Positions 17,025 through 24,453 of a stretch of 64,000 bases of DNA are shown piece by piece. The stretch lies in NCBI GenBank assembly GCA_900770395.1, contig CAAGKM010000020.1, positions 25,319 through 89,318 of the forward strand. The letters run 5' to 3'. Below the pieces are notes generated by a model that saw only the letters and a list, made by a program, of their open reading frames with translations, did not search any database and was not told where the DNA came from. The DNA comes from an uncultured Prevotella sp. (GTDB taxonomy: Bacteria; Bacteroidota; Bacteroidia; Bacteroidales; Bacteroidaceae). A program made the position numbers and the translations under genes. The first letter of the stretch is position 1. Each line of letters begins with the position of its first letter.

Positions 17025-17139
17025 AAGCCTTTAATTTTTAATTTGGTTAATATAAAATCACCGGTGAAACTATCATTAGTGGCATAATACAACTTAAGCA
17101 TTATATATTTTTTTCATCCATTCTTTTTGTCTTTATGAC

Positions 17140-17305
17140 TAAACCTCACTGCAAAACTTACGGGGGCAAAAGTACAAACAAAATCTGAAACAGCCTACAG
17201 CTTTTATAGTTTTTCGCAACTAATTAAATCATTTTCACGTCATTTTAAACACTTGTTATACAAAACGTTGCAATATTAACGAAACCACACGCATTTTGTA
17301 TTTTA
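17140..17305 (-). repeat. Fimbrillin-operon upstream region, copy B of the duplicated segment
   Basis: Counterpart of 12896-13060. It contains the -7 box TACTTTTG (minus strand, 17174-17167) about 140 nt before the first fimbrillin start. The two copies flank the whole three-gene fimbrillin operon in direct orientation. The region 17306-17386 shows nothing recognisable. Confidence 0.75.
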
Positions 17306-17388
17306 TTGGTACATGCAAAAGAAACTTTAATAAGAATATACGGGCAAAAGAGCAGGAATTATAATCTTTTTCTGCAAAAAGTTTTTTC

Positions 17389-17425
17389 GGCGACATGTTT
17401 TGTCGCCAAGATTTGCGTACCTTTG
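17389..17425 (+). promoter_or_regulatory. Promoter with overlapping dyad upstream of a 26-codon ORF
   Basis: TACCTTTG (17418-17425) is preceded by a perfect 7-bp inverted repeat, GGCGACA/TGTCGCC (17389-17407), which covers the -33 region. The dyad may be a repressor site or simply a hairpin. The only plus-strand frame it could serve is the short ORF at 17517. Confidence 0.45.
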
Positions 17426-17516
17426 CAGAAAATAAGCTGCATCTCGGCATAACATTCAAATAAACTTGACTGTTCTGCACTCGATTTGCATTATTTTTTG
17501 CATTAAATAAACGATT

Positions 17517-17597
17517 ATGAGCAAACAACTACCCGTATTCTGTGACTGGGTAATCGGGACAAAATATACCAATATCACACCTACAGGTCTGCATTAA
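17517..17597 (+). CDS. Putative 26-residue small protein or truncated gene start
   Basis: ATG 17517 opens a 26-codon frame ending in TAA 17595-17597. It has its own promoter about 90 nt upstream, and the stop lies inside a 42-bp palindromic terminator. The product (MSKQLPVFCDWVIG then TKYTNITPTGLH) has no recognised family. The unit promoter-ORF-terminator is complete, so it may encode a small protein or produce a short RNA of about 190 nt. It could also be the decayed start of a longer gene. Confidence 0.35.
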   Translation: MSKQLPVFCDWVIGTKYTNITPTGLH

Positions 17598-17630
17598 AAA
17601 AGTGCCAATATTGGCACTTTTTTAATGCAG
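17589..17630. terminator. 42-bp perfect palindrome, bidirectional terminator
   Basis: A perfect inverted repeat with core GTGCCAATATTGGCAC flanked by A6 and T6, extended by CTGCATTA / TAATGCAG. On both strands it makes a stem followed by T6. It can stop the short plus-strand transcript and also minus-strand transcription from the ATPase gene. Confidence 0.8.
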
Positions 17631-17743
17631 AAACAGTTTTTATATTAACTAAACATTCGGACTGAACTGTCGAAAATGTCCCAACGTCACACCCCACACA
17701 CCTCAGAACACCGATAAACAAAGGGATTGTGCGGGGTGTGTCC

Positions 17744-19066
17744 TCACAGCTGAGTCAAAAGAAATGCCATATACAATGGCAGAACAAGTATTTTGTCTTG
17801 TCTCCCAACATTATAGTCACCCAACTTCACAAGCCGGTTTACATGATACTTCTCAGGATGCGCCAAGATTGTTTTGCTACTTTTCACATTACCCGACTGT
17901 GCCTTCACCTCCACCAAGACACACTCTCCCTGATAACGCATCACAAAATCAACCTCCAGTCCGGAATCCTTACGGAAATAATACAGCTTGCGCCCCATCT
18001 TGGCAAAAATATCGGCGATAAGATTTTCAAATATGGCGCCCTTATAACCGTAGAGCCTTCCCTGCAAGATGTCAAACTGGGTTCCATCCTCAAGCATGGA
18101 GACGAAAAGTCCCGTATCCACCATATATATCTTGAACACATCATCCATGGCGTTCCCGTCCAACGGCAATTCCGTGATATTCAGATTGCGGCAGCGGCAA
18201 ACAATGCCTGCATCCTCAATCCACTGTATGCTGCCAGCATATTGCGAAGCCTTAGCCCCTTTTTGTATTAGTGAATATTGAAACTTCTTGTTTTCCTTTC
18301 CCAACTGTCGTGGAATGGATTCAAAACACTCCCTGATGCGCGACTTGTCACGGTCGGGCGCATACTTCACCATGTCTTCCTCATAGCTGTCAACGATGCT
18401 TCGCTGTCCGGCAAGCACCCTGCCCATATCGTGGCTGTCGACAAACAGATTCACAATATCCGGCATTCCACCTACCACCGTATATTGCAGCAACAGCTGG
18501 CGGAACCGCCGGTGCAAAGCCTCGGGAACAGGCTCTTCCTCCTCCAGACACATTTTTATTCTATTAATGATTTCTGGTGTAATGCCACACGCCCAAAGAA
18601 ATTCCTCAAAATCCAGGGGGAACATGTTCAAGTGAGTCTCATAACCAACAGGAACAGAGGCATAGCCCTGCTTTTCACCGTATCCTCTTACTCCCAGCAG
18701 TGAGCCGGTGGCTATCACATCATAACGGCCGTCTATATGGAAGAACTTCAGCGCCGCCCGTGCCTCGGGGCAGTCCTGCACCTCGTCAAGCACAATACAG
18801 GTCTTTCCTTCCTCAAACACGGCATCAGGCATCATCGCCGTGATGTTCATTGTAATGTCATCCACCCTTTTTGAGCTTTCAAAAGCCAGTATACAGTCAG
18901 GATTTTCAATAAAATTGAGATATACCATATTGGCATAGTTTTCCTGAGCAAACTTTCTCACCGAGAAAGTTTTGCCACACTGCCGGCACCCCTTTATGAT
19001 AATTGGCTTATGCCCAGGGGTTTCTTTCCACACTTTCAGTGTGTCTTCTATCTTCCTTTTTAGCAT
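17744..19066 (-). CDS. AAA ATPase with DUF4143 C-terminal domain
   Basis: 440-residue soluble protein of the archaeal-type ATPase/DUF4143 group common in Bacteroidetes. Walker A reads GCRQCGKTF near residue 25, and Walker B CIVLDEVQD near residue 90. A sensor-like VIATGSLLG follows. The DUF4143 part ends with a nuclease-like pattern (GLEVDFVM, then CVLVEVKAQ), which resembles a PD-(D/E)xK core (D, then ExK). The cellular role of the family is unknown. ATG 19066 is preferred to the upstream TTG 19147 because the predicted promoter at 19161-19168 would start the message near 19154. The leader has three 33-bp repeats. Confidence 0.82.
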   Translation of the reverse strand: MLKRKIEDTLKVWKETPGHKPIIIKGCRQCGKTFSVRKFAQENYANMVYLNFIENPDCILAFESSKRVDDITMNITAMMPDAVFEEGKTCIVLDEVQDCPEARAALKFFHIDGRYDVIATGSLLGVRGYGEKQGYASVPVGYETHLNMFPLDFEEFLWACGITPEIINRIKMCLEEEEPVPEALHRRFRQLLLQYTVVGGMPDIVNLFVDSHDMGRVLAGQRSIVDSYEEDMVKYAPDRDKSRIRECFESIPRQLGKENKKFQYSLIQKGAKASQYAGSIQWIEDAGIVCRCRNLNITELPLDGNAMDDVFKIYMVDTGLFVSMLEDGTQFDILQGRLYGYKGAIFENLIADIFAKMGRKLYYFRKDSGLEVDFVMRYQGECVLVEVKAQSGNVKSSKTILAHPEKYHVNRLVKLGDYNVGRQDKILVLPLYMAFLLTQL

Positions 19067-19070
19067 ACTT

Positions 19071-19152
19071 CCACTTTTTAAAACGACTTTTACGTCAGTT
19101 GCGTCACTTTTCCAAGCGACTTTTCGCCAGTTCTTCCACTTTTTCAAGCGAC
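19071..19152 (-). repeat. Three imperfect 32-33 bp direct repeats in the ATPase gene leader
   Basis: On the plus strand, CACTTTT...GCGACTTTT...CAGTT units begin at 19072, 19105 and 19137 (the last is partial). They lie between the promoter and the start codon, so they are part of the mRNA leader. A protein-binding or translational control role is possible. Confidence 0.6.
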
Positions 19153-19160
19153 TCTGTTTG

Positions 19161-19168
19161 CAAAGTTA
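19161..19168 (-). promoter_or_regulatory. ATPase gene promoter -7 box
   Basis: TAACTTTG on the minus strand, about 95 nt before ATG 19066. No clear -33 TTTG. Confidence 0.5.
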
Positions 19169-19293
19169 CTTTTAAAAAACGATTATGAGAATAAAAGCAA
19201 AAGAAATTTAACCTTTTTTATTATTTGTCTCTGCCGTTTCAAAAAGTTGGCACATTTGCCGCCTATACATGTTCCCCAAAAATCATAAATCAC

Positions 19294-19349
19294 AAAAAAA
19301 GTGGCACCGTAAACCAGCCGTTGACACCATTTCCCATACGTTTTCACCA
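19294..19349. repeat. Interspersed repeat, copy 1
   Basis: About 56 bp beginning AAAAAAAGTGGCACCGTAA. It matches 24373-24428 at roughly three quarters of positions, with shared AAAAAGTGGCACCGTAA, a GTTG-ACACC-like middle and TACGT...CACCA. It lies between the ATPase and BspA genes. Confidence 0.6.
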
Positions 19350-19371
19350 ACATAATACAAGCAAATTTATC

Positions 19372-19425
19372 TTTTTGTCACAAAAAGTTAACGATTTGTC
19401 ACAAGAAATTAATGATTTGTCACAG
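19372..19425 (+). promoter_or_regulatory. Three 21-bp-phased TTTGTCACA repeats upstream of the BspA promoter
   Basis: TTTGTCACA begins at 19374, 19395 and 19416, exactly 21 bp apart. The first copy is the dyad TTTTTGTCACAAAAA. The array ends 20 bp before the -7 box, a position suited to an activator or repressor array. Confidence 0.6.
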
Positions 19426-19444
19426 TCCTTTCAGCTTTTTTGCT

Positions 19445-19452
19445 TAACTTTG
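19445..19452 (+). promoter_or_regulatory. BspA-like gene promoter -7 box
   Basis: TAACTTTG. No good -33 element at 19 nt, which fits a need for an activator bound at the phased repeats just upstream. Confidence 0.5.
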
Positions 19453-19470
19453 CACGCACATTTGCGGTTT

Positions 19471-19550
19471 CAGCCCCAATGCGCCCTCATTGCGGGGCTG
19501 ACGGGCTTGCGGGCTAAAGGGCTTGCGGGCTAAAGGGCTAAAGGGCAAAA
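19471..19550 (+). repeat. Hairpin and tandem repeats in the BspA-like gene leader
   Basis: A hairpin (CAGCCCC...GGGGCTG, 19471-19500) is followed by two exact 16-bp copies of GGGCTTGCGGGCTAAA (19503-19534) and then GGGCTAAA and GGGCAAAA. All lie in the transcribed leader, before ATG 19606. Copy number could vary by slippage. Confidence 0.65.
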
Positions 19551-19605
19551 ACGTGAAAGTAATGCTGAATGCGGGAAACAAAACTTTTAAAATTTAGATA
19601 AAAAA

Positions 19606-22321
19606 ATGAGAAACAAATTTCTATTGGTTGTCATGATGCTGTTCATGGTTATGGGCAGTGCTATAAGTGCGCAAAGTAAAACGGGGGGGGGAATCCACAG
19701 CCTATGCAGTGTATTGTGAGGGTAACCAAACCCTTTATTTCCTGAGCAGCGAGACTGCACTGAGTGAGGGAGGCACTCACAACGGTCAGACAATAACAGC
19801 CGTGTGGTCGGGAACAGAAGTGACGGAATCAGACTATCAGCCTGCTTGGATAAATTATAATTCAAGTGTAAAAAGCGTTGTGTTTGAAGATTCTTTCAAA
19901 GATGTGAAACCAAAATCTCTTTGGGCATGGTTTAATGGAGCCAAAAATTTGTCATCTGTCAGTAGTATAGAAAATCTGAACACATCAGATGTAACGTACA
20001 TGGACGGTATGTTCAATGGATGCAGCAGTTTGACCAAGCTTGATTTAAGCGGCTTCAACACTGCAAACGTAGGGAGCATGAGCGGTATGTTCAATGGATG
20101 CAGCAGTTTGACCGAGCTTGATTTGAGCAGCTTCAACACAGCAAACGTAGAGAACATGAGCGGTATGTTCATTGATTGCAGCAGTTTGACCTCACTTGAT
20201 TTAAGCGGCTTCAACACAGCAAACGTAGAGTACATGAACGGTATGTTCAATGGATGCAGCAAATTGACCGAGCTTAAATTGAGCAATTTTGATACATCAA
20301 ACGTAACGTACATGACTTCTATGTTCGCTGGTTGCAGCAGTTTGACCAAGCTTGATTTAAGCGGCTTCAACACAGCAAACGTAGAGCACATGACTTCTAT
20401 GTTCGATGGTTGCAGCAAATTGACCGAGCTTGATTTAAGCAGCTTCAACACAGCAAACGTAGAGTACATGGCTTCTATGTTCGCTAATTGCAGCAGTTTG
20501 ACCAACCTTATTTTGGGCAGCAGCTTCAACACAGCAAACGTAACGGACATGAACCATATGTTCTCTAATTGCATCAAATTGACCAACCTTATTTTGGGCA
20601 GCAGCTTCAACACAGCAAGCGTAACGAACATGAACAGTATGTTCTATAGGTGCAGCAATTTGAACGGGCTTAATTTGAGCAGCTTCAACACTGCAAACGT
20701 AGAGAACATGGCTTCTATGTTCGCTGGATGCAGCAGTTTGACCTCACTTGATTTAAGCGGCTTCAACATTGCAAAAGTAACGCGCATGGCTTCTATGTTC
20801 GCTGATTGCAGCAGTTTGACTGGGCTTGATTTGAGCAGCTTCAACACTGCAAACGTAGAGAACATGGCTTCTATGTTCGCTGGATGCAGCAATTTGAAGG
20901 AGATTAATTTGACCAGTTTCAACACAGCAAACGTAACGAACATGAACTTTATGTTCTATAATTGCAAAAATCTGGAATTCATTTTAAAGGGTATTGACTT
21001 CATCATTAAAGACAATACTAGCACAAATAATATGTATTATAATTGTACTTCCTTGTTGAAACCATACGTGATATACTGCGAACAGGATAAGTCGCTGCAT
21101 TTCACAGGTAATGCAAAAGACTTGACAGAGATTACAATTGACGGGAATACCATCACGCTTGCCGACAACAACCGTTGGATGGGAGATGCCGTGATAAACA
21201 CTACGGAAGTTCCCGGATGGAGTACATTGTGCAGTGATGTGTCGACGGTGGTGTTCGAGGAAAATTTCAAGAACATTCAGCCGAACAGCTGCGGATTATG
21301 GTTTTCTGGTTTCAGCAATCTTAAGGAAATAAAAGGCATAGAAAACCTGAATACGTCAATCGTGACGAATATGAACATGATGTTTTACGGATGCAGCAGT
21401 CTGCCATCCCTTAACCTCAGCAGCTTCAAAACAGAAAATGTGACAAATATCAAGGATATGTTCAGCGGTTGCAGCAGCCTGACATCGCTTGATATCAGAA
21501 ACTTCTACATGTTCAATATGGAACGTTTTAATGGACAAGATATTTTAAAGAACTGTCAAGATTTGGAGATGTTGGATTTAAGCAATTGTACCGGATATCT
21601 CAAAGAATTTGCAAACTTTGCTTATGAAGGCATGGAAGCACATCAGCGAATGATTATTAAAGTACCAGATAATTCCGAAGCAATAGAAGGCCTATGGAGA
21701 GATGAGAACTATATGGTTACTTCTGCAGGCACATCGTTTGTACGTTCGTTTACGGAAGGAAACATGTCAACCGTCTGCCTGCCGTTTGCCGTCTCCGCAT
21801 CAAATGAAGGCGGAACATTCTACAGATATGACAGCTATGACGGCACGGATGTGGTGTTCAAGAAAGTGACAGAGGGAATGACAGAGGCAAACACCGCTTA
21901 TCTGTTTATGCCGTCGGCAACGGGCAAGGTTGTGTTCACGGGCACTGACGCAATGAACTCTTTGCCTGCTGACATTGCTGAAGGTGAGGAAGCGGGTCTG
22001 TACGGAGTGTACACCAAAAAGACATTCACCGCCGACGATGCAGCCAAAAACATCTACTATGGCTGGGCAGGAGGCAAGTTCTATCGTGCTGGAGCAGGTG
22101 CTGCGGTTAATCCAAACCGTGCCTATCTGAAGCTGCCTGCCGCCGCTGCGGCACGCCTGTCGGTGAGACTCGACGGCAACGGCACCACAGGAATAAGCAC
22201 TGCCGGAAGCAGTGCCGACGGCGACACGGACGCTCCCGTGTACAACCTGCAGGGGCAGCGCGTCGGCGGCAGCTACAAGGGCGTGGTGATAAAGAACGGC
22301 AAGAAGATGATTGTGAAATAA
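19606..22321 (+). CDS. BspA-like DUF285 leucine-rich-repeat surface protein, out of frame at a G9 tract
   Basis: ATG 19606 encodes a good signal peptide (LLVVMMLFMVMGSAISAQ), but this frame stops at TGA 19717. The long frame, open from 19667 to 22321, joins it only if the G9 tract at 19683-19691 changes to G8 or G11. With G8 the fusion reads SAQSKTGGESTAYAVYC. The mature part carries 12 near-identical 26-27 residue DUF285 repeats (MFNGCSSLTELDLSSFNTANV type, about residues 130-450), two more near 590-640, and a C-terminal tail (YNLQGQR ... KGVVIKNGKKMIVK) like a type IX sorting domain. BspA proteins bind host matrix. The state here is OFF unless the tract is a sequencing error. Confidence 0.8.
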
Positions 22322-22326
22322 AAAAC

Positions 22327-22503
22327 ATGATAAAAACAAAAAACGACATGACAGCAATGAAGAAGACATACGTGAAGCCAGAGATAACGGTGATAGAGGT
22401 GGAGCCGCAGCAGATGATATGCACAAGCGGCGGCGAGTACAAGGTTAGCCGCTGCAATGATGACGGCAGTGACATCGACAGTTACACCGGCGAGTTTGAT
22501 TAG
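22327..22503 (+). CDS. Small KPE-type peptide, possible secreted or processed peptide
   Basis: A 58-codon frame starts 5 nt after the BspA-like stop; ATG 22357 (48 codons) is the likelier start since it gives MKKTYVKPEITVIEVE. Small Bacteroidales peptides of the form M-K-K-x-Y-x-K-P-E followed by hydrophobic/acidic residues and a Gly-Gly-like site are frequent near surface proteins. Here TSGG follows at about residue 25 and an acidic tail DDGSDIDSYTGEFD ends it, with two Cys (ICTSGG, SRCND). No modification or export genes lie beside it. It shares the BspA transcript and terminator. Function unknown. Confidence 0.65.
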   Translation: MIKTKNDMTAMKKTYVKPEITVIEVEPQQMICTSGGEYKVSRCNDDGSDIDSYTGEFD

Positions 22504-22546
22504 TGCAACATTATAAGTTAGCCATAACAAAACTTAAAAGGAAAAG

Positions 22547-22595
22547 AAAAAGATGAGCCAAGGTCTGTTGTCATGCAGCCTTGGCTCATCTTTTT
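22547..22595 (+). terminator. Intrinsic terminator of the BspA-like/peptide operon
   Basis: GATGAGCCAAGG and CCTTGGCTCATC form a 12-bp stem, extended by A5/T5, with T5 after it. It is strong on the plus strand and probably works for convergent hipA too. Confidence 0.88.
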
Positions 22596-22625
22596 CAATG
22601 TCCCCCATAACCATCAACCTTTTAC

Positions 22626-23894
22626 CTACTTTATCCCCCTGTCATCAACAACAAGACCGTCAAGAACTGCCTTAATCTTTTCCGCAACGTCCTTATCTAC
22701 ACCGTATATCTCACACAATGGCAGGAAACGGTCAACGGCATCGAAAACTCTTCTAATCTTTTCTTCTGGATTGTCAACGAAATCTTCCGCGAAGTCAACG
22801 AAATCAGTTGTGGTCAACACTGATCTCTTTCCCATTACCCCCATGCAATGTATGTGGGCAGATGAGTTTTCCCATGTGTTGGCAGAGAACATAACGTCGT
22901 ATGCAGGAGACAGGCGCCAACGCCCAGACTTATCCATAAGGAACGAGAAATTCTTGTTATGGTCGTCTGATATGCCGGCAACATAGTTGAACACCATTCT
23001 GATAAAAAGTTGGTCTTTATCCTCTTGTGAAAGATTAAGTCTGTCAGCAAGCCAGAATATCTTCAGATAATCGTCGGCATTTGGCGAAATGGCAGCAAGA
23101 GTCTGACTGAAGATCTTCTCACCATCCTTTCGGTCAAAGCGTTCTGTTACGAAATGTTTTTTACCATCAATCTCCTTCAGGAAGCAAGGCATCATGTCAA
23201 TGCCTGCAGCCTTCGCCATTTCGTGATAAACCATCTCTATCTCTGCTGTTGGAGAATCATCCGATTCCTTAAACTTGATGATGTAATGTTTGAAACCTTC
23301 TGGCAGATTAACCTGCCCAGAACGGAACTCTCCAGTATCTTTGTTATATGCAATTACAGCTTTGGGACGCATACCGCCAGCAGAAGTTCCGAGAAAGATA
23401 AGTTTCTTCATCGTGACACTTTCTTTCCCAGATATAATAGCGGCGTTTCTGTCCGTATAGATTCTGGATGCAAGGTCTGACAGAGCTGACATATCAACAT
23501 CTTCTGAAACAGCAGTTTGTTCATATTCAGGCTCAAACTCCAAAGCTCCCATCGCCCGCTTACCAATATATAGTAACTTCAGCAATGGAAGTGACTCTGT
23601 AACCCTAATGTTGTTGTCGGTCAGCCATTGGTCGAAAAGAGAGGAGCCCCATCTGTCAGGCAATGCGTCAGCAAGAAACTCAGGCAATCCTTGATAAAGG
23701 CTATCTTGGTTGCCGTAGAAAGACGACGAGAGAGGGCGGCTCTTGGGATGTGTCAACGGACAGATATCGAAAGGCTGATTTCTATACTCATTAGAAAACT
23801 GGAACACAGAACAGTGCTTCTCCATGTCCCAACTCAGTTTGCCAATACATGTTCCCCATAGGTTCACGTTGACTATGATATTATCTGATTTCAT
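22626..23894 (-). CDS. hipA: HipA-family serine/threonine kinase toxin
   Basis: 422-residue kinase of the HipA family, close to the usual 420-440. In known systems it phosphorylates an aminoacyl-tRNA synthetase such as GltX, causing growth arrest. The N-terminal HipA couple domain contains FEF-like FADALPDRWG. The nucleotide-binding loop reads GTSAGGMRPKAV, and the catalytic segment ISDDHNKNFSF matches the HipA D-x-H-x-K-N pattern. The Mg-binding motif reads SPAYDVMF. All key motifs are intact. It overlaps hipB by 4 bp (ATGA), as usual for a toxin translated after its antitoxin. Confidence 0.92.
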   Translation of the reverse strand: MKSDNIIVNVNLWGTCIGKLSWDMEKHCSVFQFSNEYRNQPFDICPLTHPKSRPLSSSFYGNQDSLYQGLPEFLADALPDRWGSSLFDQWLTDNNIRVTESLPLLKLLYIGKRAMGALEFEPEYEQTAVSEDVDMSALSDLASRIYTDRNAAIISGKESVTMKKLIFLGTSAGGMRPKAVIAYNKDTGEFRSGQVNLPEGFKHYIIKFKESDDSPTAEIEMVYHEMAKAAGIDMMPCFLKEIDGKKHFVTERFDRKDGEKIFSQTLAAISPNADDYLKIFWLADRLNLSQEDKDQLFIRMVFNYVAGISDDHNKNFSFLMDKSGRWRLSPAYDVMFSANTWENSSAHIHCMGVMGKRSVLTTTDFVDFAEDFVDNPEEKIRRVFDAVDRFLPLCEIYGVDKDVAEKIKAVLDGLVVDDRGIK

Positions 23895-24229
23895 GACTGC
23901 ATTCTCTTACTGTTAAACCTTTGTATTCTCTGTCCTGTTTTCTCGTTTATGGTATATGGAGACGGTGGAAGGTCCGGCAACAAATCCACCACACCCTCCA
24001 ACGTGCCGCTGGTGCGCATAATCTTCAGGAGTGTACCCATTGTGATGTCATTAACTTTTCCTGATTCTATCCTCTTTATTGTTATGACAGATACACCGCA
24101 TTTCTCCGCAAACTCCTGTTGTGAGAAGCAGCAGCTCAAACGCACAGACTTCAACTTCTGACACAATTCTTGTATTATATCAGCATCAGAGAAATCATAT
24201 ATCATATATTTATCAAACACTTTTTTCAT
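23891..24229 (-). CDS. hipB: HipB-like XRE antitoxin/repressor
   Basis: 112-residue protein with a helix-turn-helix (about residues 22-75: SQQEFAEKCGVSVITIKRIESGK) of the XRE/Cro type. It precedes hipA and overlaps it. In HipBA systems HipB binds HipA and represses the operon by binding palindromes in the promoter. Two identical-arm palindromes (GTATCA-N4-TGATAC) flank the promoter upstream. The C-terminal tail after residue 80 (Pro-rich) is longer than in E. coli HipB. Confidence 0.9.
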   Translation of the reverse strand: MKKVFDKYMIYDFSDADIIQELCQKLKSVRLSCCFSQQEFAEKCGVSVITIKRIESGKVNDITMGTLLKIMRTSGTLEGVVDLLPDLPPSPYTINEKTGQRIQRFNSKRMQS

Positions 24230-24245
24230 CAGAAGATCCCATAAA

Positions 24246-24261
24246 GTATCATTTTTGATAC
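24246..24261. promoter_or_regulatory. hip operator O1
   Basis: GTATCA-TTTT-TGATAC. It touches the -7 box at the transcript-start side, so binding should block RNA polymerase. Confidence 0.75.
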
Positions 24262-24292
24262 AAAGGTATGTATTTTTTGCTTATAAAACAAA
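24261..24292 (-). promoter_or_regulatory. hipBA promoter
   Basis: On the minus strand, TTTG (24292-24289), 20 nt, TACCTTTG (24268-24261). Confidence 0.7.
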
Positions 24293-24307
24293 TTTTTCAG
24301 AAGAAAA

Positions 24308-24323
24308 GTATCATTTGTGATAC
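24308..24323. promoter_or_regulatory. hip operator O2
   Basis: GTATCA-TTTG-TGATAC, with the same arms as O1. Centres are 62 bp apart, close to six helical turns, so two HipB dimers would lie on the same face with the promoter between them. Confidence 0.75.
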
Positions 24324-24372
24324 GAATTATTTAAATTTGGGCATTGTGGCACCGTAAGATTGGCAAAAATAG

Positions 24373-24428
24373 GAAAAAGTGGCACCGTAAGCTAACAGTT
24401 GCCACCTTTTCCACTACGTCTCCACCAT
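24373..24428. repeat. Interspersed repeat, copy 2
   Basis: Partner of 19294-19349, with a further 13-bp fragment GTGGCACCGTAAG at 24346-24358. It lies between fucI and hipB. No terminal target duplication is obvious. Confidence 0.6.
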
Positions 24429-24453
24429 AACTACCAACTTGGTGGAAACACCT

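Noticed and set aside
17256..17528. A 90-codon minus-strand frame upstream of the fimbrillin operon
   Set aside because: It runs through the duplicated control region, and no start signal or protein-like composition supports it.
17680..17735. CACACCCC...GGGGTGTG hairpin after the AAA ATPase gene as an intrinsic terminator
   Set aside because: The stem is real but no T run follows on the minus strand; the palindrome at 17589-17630 is the better terminator.
19667..22321. GTG 19667 as the true start of the BspA-like gene
   Set aside because: It would remove the signal peptide encoded from ATG 19606, while promoter and leader fit the upstream ATG; a frameshift at G9 explains the data better.
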